Positions 37,032 to 48,740 are shown, counted from the first letter of the stretch. The stretch: 64,000 bases of DNA from Corythucha ciliata (GCA_038030265.1 CM075943.1:39804001-39868000), one strand, 5' to 3'. Notes: generated by a model from the sequence alone, not told the origin. Program-made: numbers and translations.

Positions 37032-38470
37032 TGAGCCAAAAACGAGCGTTTCTCGATTTTAGGCATGAACTAGCGTTTTTCTAATTTTTTATCACCGAAT
37101 TCGCACTTCGCACTGGGAATCAGACCTTTTCTCAATTTTGGCTACGAATAGGCGGTTTTCTCAATTTTAGACGAGAATTATGTCGCATTTTTTTTTTTCG
37201 ATGAATTGCATGAAAATGAAAACCTCACCATTTCTTGGTATGAGAAGCACAAATCACGCCTTTGTTCTGAGCACCTCCTTGTACCGAAATGTCGTTTTTA
37301 GATGTAACTTCAAAACAAGTGGTTTCAAAATATTTTTAATTTTTTTTTTCGGATTCTTCGTGAAAGTTTCTTGCGAATTGACTACAATATTGCCACAAAA
37401 AATCAACTTTTTTGTTGTAGCTAAAATCAAAGGGCTAAACTGACGCAATCGGTTTTTATAAGACACAATCCAGTGAAATTGTTTTTTGTGAGAGCCACGA
37501 ATGATCGAAACCTACGAGTTCCCTGCGTTTTTCCTGGCAATTGTGGAAGCATTCTTAATGCTTTTTCTCAAATTTCGCCGTTGACACGGCCTTTTTCTCA
37601 ATTTTCGCGTCCAAAAATGGTCTAATATAAACCACGAATTGGAATATTTTCATCATTTTGGCCTCCCGCAGTAGCGAGAATGGGCGCATTTTCTCAATTT
37701 CAGTCGCGTTTCAGCACTTCAGTAACTAATAGGCGGTATTCCTAAATTTTAGCCGCGAATTGGCGTTTTTCTTATTTTAGCCGCGAGTGAGCGTTTCCTT
37801 CTATTTTTGTTGCAAATTAATGCTCTTAAAAAACAAAAAACAAAAAAATACATTCGCAAATGAACGTTTTTCATTAATTCTAGCCGCGAGTGAGCGTTTT
37901 GTCTTCATTTTGCACGCGAATGAGAGCTTTATCAAAAACATATACGTGCGTTAGCGCTTTGTCTCAATTTTGACTGGGAAATTTAATCGAGAAACCGCGA
38001 ATTGATAAAATGTTTTACTTCCCCCTCCAATTTTTGTCTCTTTTTCTAAATTTGAGCCACGAATGAGTTCCTTTCCCTCAAATTTAGCCACGAATGAGCA
38101 CTTTTTCATAAACATAATATCCGTGCGTTAGCGCTTTGTCTCAATTGTAGCCGCGCCCTTGACCTAAAAACAGCAATTTAGCACTTTTTCTCCATTTTTA
38201 CCAGCAAGTTGTAGCATCGAAAAACCGTGAACCGACACTTTTTGTCAATGTCAGCCGAAAATGAGTGTTTTTCCTCAATATCACAGTTGAAAAATGAGTG
38301 TATTTTCTCATGTGACCTGCCAAAGACTGTTTTTCTCAATTCTGGCTTATTCGAAGAGCAGCAAATCAACAGGTTTTCTATATTTTGGCCGGGACTCCGG
38401 GAGGTTGAACGGATAAATCCCAAACTTGAGTTTTTCTCAGTTATTATCTCAAGCTTAGCCACGGAAATTC
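37032..38470 (+). repeat. Family A arrays with an interruption
   Basis: Units occur at 37040-37190 and 37545-38470. Between them (37200-37540) is AT-rich sequence with weak family B words near 37465. Clean examples are near 37745 (CTAAATTTTAGCCGCGAATT) and 37885 (TTCTAGCCGCGAGTGAGCGT). The same kind of array precedes 34498, so the nested transposons at 34.1-37.0 kb split one long array. Confidence 0.7.
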
Positions 38471-38496
38471 TTCAAAGAACAGCACATGGTGACCAG

Positions 38497-38623
38497 AGGT
38501 CCTTCTTTTGGAAGGACGGTACTTCTTTTCAGCTCATGGTCCTGTGGTCCTTTGCTTTTCTCGAAAGAACCCTAAAAGGTACTTCTTTGAAAACAGGATA
38601 CTTCCTGGGAGCCTGAAGGACCT
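38497..38623. repeat. Small inverted-repeat-bounded segment
   Basis: AGGTCCTTC at 38497-38505 is mirrored by GAAGGACCT at 38615-38623. The interior has further internal repeats (GGTACTTCTTTT twice, GGTCCT several times). It could be a small MITE, but no target duplication is clear and the inverted repeats are short. Confidence 0.35.
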
Positions 38624-38859
38624 CGTGAAGAAAAATAGATAGTCCCGAAATAATAATAGCCCCGCCCGCCGCCCCACCGGCACCGTTTGAAAAATCGGGA
38701 TCATTTGATCGTGTCTGGCACCTGCACTGGACGTGTTTTATGATTCAGGAGACGACACTTCTGAGATCACCAGACATTTTCTGCGGGGTGGGGGCCCACA
38801 CCACAGCTAGCTTCAGCAGAATACCCCTTTGGGCCTCTCCTACACCGTTTAGGATCCTC

Positions 38860-39565
38860 CGGAAGTCAATTTCGTGTTTCGACTCTTCCGGAACCCAATT
38901 TTTTTTTTTTTTCGCTCTTCCAAAAGCCAATTTCGTGTTTCGGCTCCATCAAATGCCATTTATAAGTTTTGGCTCCTTCAAAAGCCAATTACGTGTTTTG
39001 GCTGCTTCAAATGCCTATTTTTTACTCTCGATCCTTCAAAAGTCAATTTCGTGTTTCGGCTCTCTCGAAACCGAATTTTTTGTTTTCGCTCCTCCACATG
39101 CCAATTACGTGTTTTGGCTCTTTCAAAACCCAATTTTTAGTTTTTGATCCTTCAAAAGCCAATTTCGTGTTTTGGATCCTCCGGAAGCCAATTTCGTGTT
39201 TTGGCCCCTTCAAAAGTCAATTTAGTGTTTTTGGCGCCTTCAAAAGCCAACTTCGTGTTTCGACTCCATTAAAAGCCTATTATGAGTTTTGGCTCCTTCA
39301 AAAGCCAATAACGTGTTTTGGCTTCTTCAAATGCCTATTTTATGTTTTTGATCCTTCAAAAGCCAATTTCGTGTTTTGGATCCTCTGGAAGCCAGTTTTT
39401 GTTTCGGCTCTTTCGAAACCGAATTTTTTGTTTTGGCTCCTCCTAATTTCGTGTTTTGGCTCCTTAAAAAGCCAATTTCGTGTTTTTCCTCTTTCAAAAC
39501 CCAATTTTGTGTTTGGCTCGTTCAAATGCCAATTTTGTGTTTTGGCAGCTTTGGCAAAATGAAAA
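38860..39565 (-). repeat. Most regular family B array, period 29 bp
   Basis: Read on the plus strand the unit is CCAATTTCGTGTTTTGGCTC plus CTTCAAAAG. Starts at 38927, 38956, 38985 and 39014 are exactly 29 bp apart, and the phase continues to about 39560, giving more than 20 copies. Relative to the arrays at 10-24 kb the orientation is reversed. Because 29 is not a multiple of 3 and no frame of the unit holds a stop, the array yields an apparent 197-codon frame (38969-39562) that repeats every 29 residues. I treat this as an artefact. Confidence 0.9.
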
Positions 39566-39789
39566 TTTTGTCCTAATTGAAATCAGTGCAGAACTGTGGA
39601 ACTTTGATCAGTGGAGGGGGGGGGCTCCGTCCTATCTCTTCCAACAATTCCAACGTCCCCCCCATAATATTTCTTCTTCACCATTATAAAATTTGGGTCC
39701 TTCTTTCGTCTGGGAAAAATCTGGTCACCCTTATAGCGGGGTTTTTTGATTCCACCAGTGAAATAGCTTTAATTAACTCGATACGATAA

Positions 39790-39900
39790 AAGCGTTTTTT
39801 CTTAAATTTTGCCAAGACGCTGCACGGAGAAACCACGAATTGTCTCTTTTTCCACATTTTAGCCGCGCATTAACGGAAACTTTCTCAAAAAACAAAGCAC
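39790..39900 (+). repeat. Short family A array
   Basis: Three to four diverged units, for example CACATTTTAGCCGCGCATTA near 39850. Confidence 0.55.
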
Positions 39901-40319
39901 GTGCAACTCGAGGGCATATTGTGGTAGTCAAGGGTTGAGAATACCAATGACAAGGCGCATTGTTCCATTTTCTGACACTTATATGAGACCGTCAGGGACG
40001 CTTTGAACATGACCGGCTACATTTTGTCAATTAGACATTGTCCGAACTTTGAAAATATTTCACCTTCTTGACCTGAATCTGAATGGAATCTGAAAATCGA
40101 CACGGATTCGACGGTCAACAAGAATTGAAAATGGAAAATTTTTCAACCAAATTTGTTTTTTGGCTTAGGGAGGGGCGCGTGCCCACAGTGAGATCCTTGC
40201 AGGCCTTCGTATCTGGTCCATGATCAAGAAATTCCGCCTGGGGTGCGTCCAACAGTCTTGATGTAGATGGATTCCTCGGAAAGGCGCTAAATGAATCGTG
40301 TTGCAGATATTTATTTACA

Positions 40320-40980
40320 AGTGAAAAGCGGCGATTTTCTGTCTATCGTACTATAGAAGAATGTAATGAGCTAGGAACTCGTCTCCTGTCAAAAATTATT
40401 TCGTAGACGAGCTCCCACTACATTCTATTCTTCTGGTCATTGGGGGACCAAATCTTGTCAAAAGAAAGATTTGCCCCTTCTTCAAATGTAACAATATTTA
40501 TTGGTGCGATGTTGTTAAATGTAATGCGGAGATTTTCTATCTTTCGTTTTAGGAGAATATACTATTATATGATGGGAGCTCGTCACTGAAAACCATTTTC
40601 CTACGTGGTTTGGTCTAAATATGCACAAAACCCTACGTTGTTATTTAGCCTTCAAAATGGTCTCAAATTACTCGTGATGTTGACATCGATCACCCCTGGT
40701 AACGACCGTCGCACTAGAAAACGCTAAAATACTATTAAACCACACCTTGTGACATTGGAAAAATTCAATTGTCGAAGAGCTCCATGCACATTCTATTCTT
40801 CTGGTCACTGGGGGACCCAATCTTGTCAAAACCGAATATTTTGCCCCTTTTTTCAAGCGTAATGCGGCGATTTTCTGTATTTCGTATTAGGAGAATATAT
40901 AACGAGCTAGGAACTCGGCTCCTGTCAAAAATGATTTCGTCGACGAGATCCCAGCACATTCTATTCTTTTTTTCAGGAAA
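40320..40980. repeat. Dispersed 150-bp repeat, two full copies and one partial
   Basis: The blocks GCGGCGATTTTCTGT, GAGCTAGGAACTCG, CTCCTGTCAAAAATKATTTCGT and ACATTCTATTCTTCTGGTCA, followed by TGGGGGACC and AATCTTGTCAAAA, appear at 40328-40475. They appear again, circularly permuted, at 40773-40970, with a degenerate partial copy at 40520-40610. GAACTCG and CGAGCTCC are locally inverted, so units may fold. No coding sequence. Confidence 0.7.
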
Positions 40981-41065
40981 CTGCGCGTATTAGCGATTTT
41001 TTCAAAATTTTCGTTTAGATGTTGTATCGAGAGACCGCGAATTAGCGCGTTTTGTTAATTTTAAC
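40975..41065 (+). repeat. Short family A array
   Basis: Units such as GAGACCGCGAATTAGCGCGTTTTGTTAATTTTAA follow directly after the 150-bp repeat. Confidence 0.5.
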
Positions 41066-41499
41066 CCCCACCGAATAAATTAAAGCCGATCGGATCGAAT
41101 TAAAATCGTCAAAAGGAGTTAAATCGCCGTCTAAAGGGGTACCAAGAGTCTTCTTTTCACGTTCCTACATCAATGAACAGAAAAACCAAATAATTCCGAT
41201 TTTACCGTACAGCTACCGTCCCGTACCGTACCATAAGCTTTTCGGAACCTCCTCCTGGTCCGGGGCGGTCTGTTTCCTTTATCACTTTCTTGGTGCGCTA
41301 TTGGTCTGGCGGGTGGCGGGGTCCTAACGACGAGCCGCCTCATTTTGGCCAGTCATTCGACTGCTTCGTCAGACAAGAGAGTCAAGCCGCAGCCAAGGCT
41401 CAGTTTTCTGCCGGATCTTTAAGCCGCGAACTAGATAAAGTCGTGCTTTTGGCCGACACTGAATGTATGTATAAACCCAGAACAGCTCCATTCGCGGGT
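41066..41499. other. Spacer, no recognisable gene
   Basis: Slightly GC-richer, with a frame at 41290-41646 (+) of 118 codons that runs into the next repeat array and has no known domain. Repeated CCGTACCGTACC words occur near 41220. Confidence 0.35.
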
Positions 41500-42310
41500 T
41501 TTCTCAAATTTCATGAGCAGAACTTAAAAAAACATTTTAAAAAAAATCACGGATTTCACTCGATCAAATTCAAAACTTTCACGGTGTTGGCCCATTTCTT
41601 GAAGAGCAATTTCACGGATCTCACTTCTTGGAATAAGAAAATTTAGCGGGTTTGACCAAGTCCAAATTTTGCAGATTATTGGCACCCAAGAACCTACATT
41701 TCGATGGTTTTATTTATTCTAAAAGCCAATTTCGCTGGATTGATTCCCTAAAAAGCCAATTTTGTGGGGTTGGATCACACAAAAATCCTGATTGACTCTT
41801 TCCAAAAAACAATCTAAAGGAATTGTGACCGTAATAAAAGCAATTCCGCGGATTTCGGCTTTTTCGGGGCCCTAATTTCGTAGATTGAACACTCACAGAA
41901 TCCAATTGTTCGGTTTTGGTTAATTAAATATCAAATTTGACTTTCGGTCCCTTAAACCAAAACAATTCTTTCGGGTTGTCTTTTTTCAAAAACCAAATTT
42001 CGCGAATTTCGCTCGTCAGAAAAACCTATTCTGTGCGGTACGCTTCCTAAAAATGGCCATCTTTATGGATTTCACGCACTTAAAATCAGAATTTCGTGGG
42101 TTTTGTCTTAATTTTAAAGATGAATTTTGAGGGGTGTGCCTATAATTAAAAAGAAAATTACGCAGAGCATTCTATTCAAAACGTTTCATTGGCTCACCCA
42201 AAAAAACTATTTCGCGGGTGTCGCCCACTGGACAAGCCAATTTGGTGGGTTCGTCTTCTTTATAAACATAACATTTCACAGGACTGGCTCATCAAAAACT
42301 GCTCAGCTGG
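41500..42310 (-). repeat. Family B array, reverse orientation
   Basis: Plus-strand units such as AAAGCCAATTTCGCTGGATT, AAAGCCAATTTTGTGGGGTT and ACAAGCCAATTTGGTGGGTT are reverse complements of the CGAAATTGGCTTTTT core. Drift is moderate and the period about 30-40 bp. Confidence 0.7.
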
Positions 42311-45300
42311 CTGATACCCACTTCGTTCTGGAGCATTCTTCTCCAGCTTCTGGGAACCTAGTCAGCACGGTTCATCATGGCAACCAATTTGGCGACATCT
42401 AGTGGACGTGACGCATATTCTCCCAGCCCGCTTGGGCTGCACGTTATTATCAAGGAAATCGGGCGTTTGTGGCAAGATGAACACGGTACACCTGATGAGA
42501 CAATTCTCATTCTTTAAAAAAACTCGACACTCAGGGTGGCACGGGGTTTCATGCTGGAACAGACTGCCACTAACCAATCAGGGGAAAAAGAAAAAATATT
42601 CTTTTAGAGTGAATTGTAAGAATTCAGTCTGAGGGAGGGGTCACGATCACACCCTTGAATATACGATGACCGAATGGAAGGGTGAATTTATCAGGATATT
42701 GAATTATCGCTTCACACAAGTACGCAACTGTCGCTATGATGTATGTGACGTGCCACGCTGTTCAAACACGTTTAGGCGCGGTGCCTTCATGGACTGTCGG
42801 GAGAGGGGGGATTTTCTCTTACATACACACAATAACGCTGATGAAACATCTAAATGATAAGATAGAATTGGGAGAAACTTGTAATTTTCTATTTTCACGC
42901 AGTGTAACGTACTTGCAGACGGAAAATAAGGCTCGTTTCAGGTTAAATTCACAGTCCAGTGAACCGATTCTTCTAAAAGTAAATAATGATTACGTCTTGG
43001 GAAAAGGCTTTCGTAGCTCTATGAAACCCTTTTTTTGCTTCTCGAAAACAGGAAAAAGGACTTTTCCTATTATTTAACAGAAGCTTAAATTATCCTGTTC
43101 GTTTCACCAAGGTTTACCTTTCCATCTGATACTGAGATTAACGTCAGTATGATCCATTCGCTTTACAAAACTCTGAAAAGAGTCTCCCTATATCTCTATA
43201 TTATGAAGTTGCATGATTTCATTCTGTCTTTCTATCTCTGCTTCACCCCCTCCTTATATCCAGCCTCTTCTCCTTATCACCCTTCACAGAATTTACTTCT
43301 CTTCCTCGTTTTCAGAGCTCCTCGGGGGTCGTATCCAAGGGGCGTCTTCGAACTCCCCTTTTTATATACTTATTTTTTCTTTCCATAAAAGCGAGAGATC
43401 AATAGAACAAGTGAAAATGCAGTTGAAAAATTGGAAGCAGCGCATTTTAATATTCGACGTTCGTGGATGGTTTAAAAGGGGTGGGGTATAGTCTGCGCAT
43501 TTTTTCGTTGAATTACATTTTGCCCTTCAGTTCCTGCCCCCCCCCCCCACTGTTCCACTCTGTGACCGCGGTGAAAACACTGCGCTCGCTGTTTCATTTT
43601 ATTATTATTCTTTCTTCAATAATGAAGTTTTAATTGAATTAAAATGCAACATGGAGCATGAAGAAAAAAGCAAAACGAAATTTACGACAGCAAATAAAAC
43701 AACAGTTGAGTCTGTATAAGGCCTGAAGATCAATAGCACATTCTCGGCTCGACCTCGCGTTAGGGAAAGTAGTCACATTCGGACTTTGGACTTATACGGT
43801 TAAAGACTTTTTCTCAAAAGGTGTTTCAAAAGAATTTGTGCCAAACGATGGAATATTTTGTATTCCTGATGCGTGCGTCTGAGTAGTAGTGGGAGTGTTT
43901 TGAAAAATTCAACAACGTTTTGCAACCCTCGTCAAGTTAATGTTCAAATGGGAAATTTTATATGCGTTTGGCGGGTTTTTAATTAACACTTCGGAAATCC
44001 CCCACCACCATATTCGTTTTCGTTTTGTATAAAAATTCAGGCTCTAAATACATTCAATTTATTGGGATAATTGATGTTTTAAATTAGAATTTATAATGAA
44101 TAAGTGCATGCATGAAAAAACAGTTTTCGTGTGGAGTATTTTTAGCTAAGTGGTTTCGCAATTGAATGAAGTACAGGCCCTGATACAATGACTCAAAGAA
44201 CGTATAGAAAGAGACTCAGTCCTCAGGTAAAGAAGTGAAGAGAAGGCGGGACTCTCATTCGGTCCTCGTATGCAGTCTCCCGAGTAAACTTTTTTTCTCT
44301 TCTCTTTCTTCAACAAACCTTTTTTTTTGGCTTTGTTTCCAGGCAGCCCTTCTTCAAGACCGGTCAAACGAGTTCTATTCCCATACCCCCTCACCACCCT
44401 CTCACCATAGTATTCTCCACCACGAAATAATAATCGTGTGCGTTCCCGCCGAGTGTGTTGTCTTAGATAACTTATCTGACATCCTTGACCCGTAAGGACA
44501 AAAAGAAAACTATTTTAATTACGTTCAGGTACGAAAATAGCGTTGATATAAGGGAGAGTACGGGGCTTTAAATGTTCACAAATAAGCAGGGGGATGGGGC
44601 GTAAAAATAATCGATCGCCTCTTTTTACCAACGAAGCAATTATATTACCTACTCCACTTTACAATAATTTATCTATACAAAAATCCCACTGAAAGTAATT
44701 TGTATACGTCCCCACAAGGCTAGACAAATGACCGAATAAAATCCTTTTAACAATTCTTTCCAACTGCTTTCCTTTAAACCCTCCCCAGTTTAAATCCCCT
44801 GTAGAACTAGAATGGAAGCGGCTAACATTGTTCCAGAATGGAAGTGGTGAAGTCCTAAAGGACCGTCCGCAAGTTTGCCTATTGCGGGGAGGATACGGAT
44901 GTTTGAGAAAGGAAATAACTCTTCCCTCTCCTTTCTTTCGTCACATAGGTAATGTTAAGTGGGTGGGGCGGAAATTTTGTTCACTCAGACACTGCTTATA
45001 AATTAATTTAAAAAGGGATTTGTGGAAATATAATGCAATTTATAAGACAATTCTTCCCTGAAGAAAGAACGAAATAGGTGACTTGTGAACGAGCTCACCG
45101 AAGGGGAGAAGTAGAGTTTTGAAATAAACAAGAGTTGACTTCATTCTCTACGGTCCACGGTTTAAGAACATCATCATCATGCTTTATTAAAAGGGAGTTC
45201 AATCCCTGAAAAAAAAAAGAAGAAAGAAATGACCTCTTAAATGAGGAAAGTATTTCTATTTTTTTTTTTTTTTTTAAGACTGGGTGACGGTTCTGCTTGC

Positions 45301-46386
45301 TCTCACGTCCCAGGCGGGCGAGACCATGGCGTGGGCGAAGCTAGAAAGTTTTCTAAATAGTCAAAAAAGAAAAAAAAAAGGAGACGACGCTGCACGCCAC
45401 TAATTCTTTTTAATTGAAAAAGAAAACGAAAAATGTAGGTGCTTATTCATCATAAACTCTGATCGAGTTGGTGGGACACCCGTAATGTTCACAAAAGAAG
45501 AAAGAAAGCTATGAACAAGAACAAGGGGTGGCGTAAAAAAAATTAATTAAATATAAAATCTCTCTTCAGGGAAATCTAGTTTTACGGTAAGAAGTGATTG
45601 TTCTTAATGGACGCCAACGTTTCTTTCCTTCGTTTGTTATATTGAACAAAATATAAGTGCCTTTTTATCCATATTTTTATTGTTCAGCGTTGAAACGAGA
45701 TATTCTAAAAGATGAGCATTATTAAAAGTTTATCGAATCTTCGAGTCACGAAGATCCTAAAAACTGAGAGGGGGGGGGGGCTCCATCACTGCATTTGATG
45801 TGAATACAAAAATGAAACCTTTTGGTATTTTTTGGCAGAGCGGACGGGGAAGATCGTGTACACTTCGACATTTTCAAAAAAAATAATAATCATAATGGGA
45901 GAAATTTGAAAAGTTTTATGCGGAAACTGTACTGATGGAGCTTCCTCGCATGACGGCAAACCTCCAAGTCGTGCCAATTACGAGTGCATTGACAGCCGAC
46001 AGTCTGAATGCTTAAATGTCATGCGTCAGGTTACCATGTGGCCCACCAAGAGCATTTGACACCCGGGGCGGGAGCATCAAGTCTTTCACTCCCTATTGGC
46101 CTCTGAAAGCAAAGTGCCTGACATCTGGTGTTATCAATGTAAAGCATTGATGGGGAGGTTCATGATTATTTTATATCAGGAATCGCTGAGAAACATTAAA
46201 GTTTTTTAGTGCATTTTATTGAATTTGTGTTCAACAACCCGCTGGAATATACAGTATTGGCCGCTTAAAATGTAAGTATTTTAGATTCAATAAGCGTTTC
46301 ATTGAACCTGAGGGTGCCGTACCAGGCATAATTGCGTTCTGAGAGAGTACAATATTAGTCTATCAACACGCCAAATGGTGAATCTT
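42311..46386. other. 4.1 kb without recognisable gene
   Basis: Open frames such as 42666-42857, 42736-43077 and 44235-44495 have no recognisable domain. T17 lies at 45259-45275, and there are C- and G-runs near 43538 and 45770. The first 250 bp (42310-42560) is less AT-rich than the rest and might be a decayed element. Confidence 0.4.
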
Positions 46387-46387
46387 A

Positions 46388-46528
46388 AGCCGGCTGCACA
46401 CATGCGGTATTTACCAAATAACGAGCAAAATATTTTTCAATTTTCAGTTGGTCGGTTTCTAGGCAATGCTAGAAATTGATTAATATTTTGCTCGTTATTT
46501 GGCAAACACCGCATGTGGGGAGCCGGCT
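46388..46528. mobile_element. MITE, 141 bp, with near-perfect 47-bp inverted termini
   Basis: The left arm AGCCGGCTGCACACATGCGG, then TATTTACCAAATAACGAGCAAAATATT, is mirrored by the right arm ending CCGCATGTGGGGAGCCGGCT at 46528. There are four or five mismatches over about 47 bp. The flanks show TTA on both sides (46385-46387 and 46529-46531). A 3-bp TTA/TAA duplication is typical of PIF/Harbinger (Tourist) MITEs, which is the likely superfamily. The loop is about 46 bp and non-coding. Confidence 0.85.
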
Positions 46529-46814
46529 TTATATTTTAATTACAATTTCATGTGAAATTATATTAGACCAACCATTAGCATCATAAATGTGCTTAGTTGA
46601 CCCCTTTGATACGGCTACTGCGTTATGAGTGTATGCAACAAAACTAATGATTGTATTCTCAATAAAAAGGCATTTTTAGATAGGTTGCATAGACTCCACA
46701 GCCGTAAGCACAGGGTTTGAGAACGCTGCCTAAGAATATCCACTATTGTTCACCTAAGTGCTAGATAGCGGGGCAGCTTTCTGATTTATTCATTATTATG
46801 CGTTACAATTTCAG

Positions 46815-47357
46815 ATGGATGAGGCATCGGACATAGTTGAGCTGCCCGAAATAATTGATTACATAGGGGATTTCCGAACGCCTATGATAGAAGGGTCAGC
46901 CATCATTTAGGCTAACCAATAACCATATGCTAGAGTACGGAGTAGTTGCTGAAGACAGCGAATATGTCGACTTTTGTGCCCTCTGCCTGAAAACGTCTAG
47001 TCTGAACAGCCCACCTCATGAGGTTTCCGTAAAAATCGACAGTGGGAAAATTAGATCGAGCAGTTGCACGTGTAAGGCAGGCAGCGGCAAGTGCAAACAC
47101 GTGACTACGATTTTGCTCATCCTCAATAGGTGAGATCAACAAAGTACCGACCCATTTCCTAGCCGAGCTATTAGTGTACAATGTAATCGTTGACATACCT
47201 TTTTCCTCCCTCGTCAAGGAACTCGCTTGATACTATGAAGCGCGTGAGCTGCACAGATTTGCGACAGTCTTGGGGAATAATGAAAAAGTCGGTCAAAGAC
47301 ATGTACGAGGCTCAAATTCGGATTCAGCCACCCAGCGATGCACGCACCATCGAATGA
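46815..47357 (+). pseudogene. SWIM zinc-finger gene fragment, two exons, 5' part frame-disrupted
   Basis: The frame from ATG 46927 ends in a SWIM zinc finger, CxCx6CxH (residues C47, C49, C56, H58: CTCKAGSGKCKH). SWIM fingers bind DNA or protein and occur in transposases and in uncharacterised metazoan transposon-like proteins. At 47129 the sequence AATAG|GTGAGA is a strong donor. The 89-bp intron (47130-47218) ends CCTCGTCAAG. Joined in phase, exon 2 gives NSLDTMKRVSCTDLRQSWG and continues to a TGA at 47355-47357. The SCTDLRQSWG stretch is, from memory, the usual follow-on of the SWIM finger in proteins that also carry a YqaJ-like nuclease domain. That domain is not seen. Upstream, a probable acceptor (TTACAATTTCAG|ATGG, 46815) opens a frame (MDEASDIVELPEIIDYIGDF) that stops at 46908-46910 and is out of phase with the SWIM frame, so one indel is likely. 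It could be a relic of a multi-exon element gene or a real short gene starting at 46927. Confidence 0.7.
47130..47218 (+). other. Predicted 89-bp intron in the SWIM gene
   Basis: GT-AG intron with donor AG|GTGAGA and a pyrimidine-rich acceptor (CCTTTTTCCTCCCTCGTCAAG). Skipping it keeps the reading frame open and joins the SWIM finger to residues expected after it. Reading through it instead gives an immediate TGA at 47131-47133. Confidence 0.7.
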
Positions 47358-47611
47358 CACAAAAAACGATTTGCGACATTTGTGAGACAATTCACTTTCG
47401 AAGAGGAAAGTATAAAGGCCGATTTCCACCTTTCATGCGCCCTTCCGATCATTTGGAACGTTATTTTCCAAGTTTTCCTTATATTTGCATCGGCAGGGAA
47501 TCTGTGGAACGCCACGTTAAGGGTTCGATTGGTACTCGAACATTGGGGAACGCAACACACCCGTCGAATCTTTTTCAACTTTCGATCCTCAGACGCGTAC
47601 GAGTGGTCCAT
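47324..47611 (-). pseudogene. THAP zinc-finger fragment, opposite strand to the SWIM gene
   Basis: Reading leftward from ATG at 47611, residues 17-50 (RVCCVPQCSS ... AFHRFPADANIRKTW) match the N-terminal half of a THAP domain: the first Cys pair (C19 or C20, with C24), the FHRFP block with its conserved proline, and the conserved Trp. THAP domains bind DNA and occur in P-element-type transposases and domesticated derivatives. The second half (C-x2-H and the AVPTIF box) is missing. Homology fades after about residue 60 (near 47430), where AAAG|GTGGAA could be a weak donor, so the rest may be on another exon further left. The frame overlaps exon 2 of the SWIM gene on the other strand by 34 bp. 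THAP and SWIM modules can belong to one protein, which would imply an inversion here. Remnant status is likely, not proven. Confidence 0.65.
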
Positions 47612-48044
47612 TATAAACGCCTGTAATGAACAATTTATCGGAGAAATAAAATAATGAAAACAATAATAAGTTGGCTTGCCTCACAACACTACTGGGTGTT
47701 TAGGGGTTATTTACCCAAGTGCCTACCCACTCAGATAATAAGTGGCGCACTCTATAATCTCTTTCACAGGCCAATATCACACTCGATTGTAGCCAGGACT
47801 TTTCCTATTTGGATAGAGATGTAGAAAGCTCTATTTTGACTCAAAAACTTACTGTACCAAGTAGGCAACGACATCGCAAAAATACTACCGATTCGTGCAG
47901 GGCTTTTGGGGTTGAGACCAGCCACAGTCATGGTATGGAATCAACTTCATGGGGGGGGGGGGCAGTGGAAGTCCTAAGACGAAGGTAGAATTTTACGGCG
48001 CGGCTACAATAGCGTTTTCCATTTGCATAAAATTCTGCATCTGG
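47612..48044. other. Spacer with G-run
   Basis: No gene recognised. G12 near 47951. Confidence 0.35.
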
Positions 48045-48309
48045 CAGGACCGGATTTTGCTTTCTGCCCCCCCCCCCCCCCTGGAGAATTTTGCCACCCT
48101 ATGCGGCTACGGCTATCCTCCCCCCACTCTGCCAATCTGCCATAATCCACCAATACTTGTGGAGTCAAGCAAGTAACGAAAGAATGGATACGCATGGAAA
48201 CGCAGTTCTTTTCTCTGAGCAAGCCTACGTCTGAAATATAGAAGCCACGCAAATTTTTCGCTGTTATGCGAGCTATTAAGGGAATAAACGTTTTAAAAAA
48301 CTCTAATAT

Positions 48310-48740
48310 TCCCGGCTAAAATTGATAAAAAGAGCTGAACTGGCCAAACCTGAGTGAATGCGATAACTGTGGCTAAAACTGAGGAAATGCGTCAATTCGT
48401 GGTTTCTGATCTAACTTCCTGGCCAACATTGAGAAAAAACGCTGGTGTGTAGTTCCGGCAAATCCGCGACTAAAGTTGAGAAAAGCGCTAATTCATATTT
48501 AAAAGTCCTATTAAGTCATATTTAAAAGTTTTAAAAAAATTGGAAACGGCTAAAATAGAGAAAAAGTGGGCATTAAACGATGATCAAATAAACAGCCAAA
48601 TCGGGGTTGAAAGAGCTGCAGGCATAAAATTGTTTTTGGTAGCGCCAAATTCGCGAAATTGATCATTAAAATGTAGTGCCAAACCACGAAATGTTATTTT
48701 TTGGAGGAACCAAACCCTTGAATTCGGCAATTTGGGAAAT
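48310..48740 (-). repeat. Family A array (reverse) followed by family B units
   Basis: From 48310 to 48595 the units are A in reverse (GGCTAAAATTGATAAAAAGAGC, TAAAGTTGAGAAAAGCGCTAATTC). From 48600 to 48740 B units in forward orientation follow (CCAAATTCGCGAAATTGATC). The two families lie side by side with no spacer. Confidence 0.65.

Noticed and set aside
38969..39562. 197-codon open frame, the second longest in the window
   Set aside because: It reads straight through the 29-bp family B array; the peptide repeats every 29 residues and has no domain. The open frame follows from a stop-free unit.
38860..39565. CRISPR-like array because of the 29-bp periodicity
   Set aside because: Units are head to tail with no spacers, the genome is eukaryotic, and no cas gene is present.
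46930..47217. 95-codon minus-strand frame across the SWIM finger
   Set aside because: It is the reverse shadow of the SWIM exon and intron; only the plus strand has the zinc-binding pattern and splice sites.
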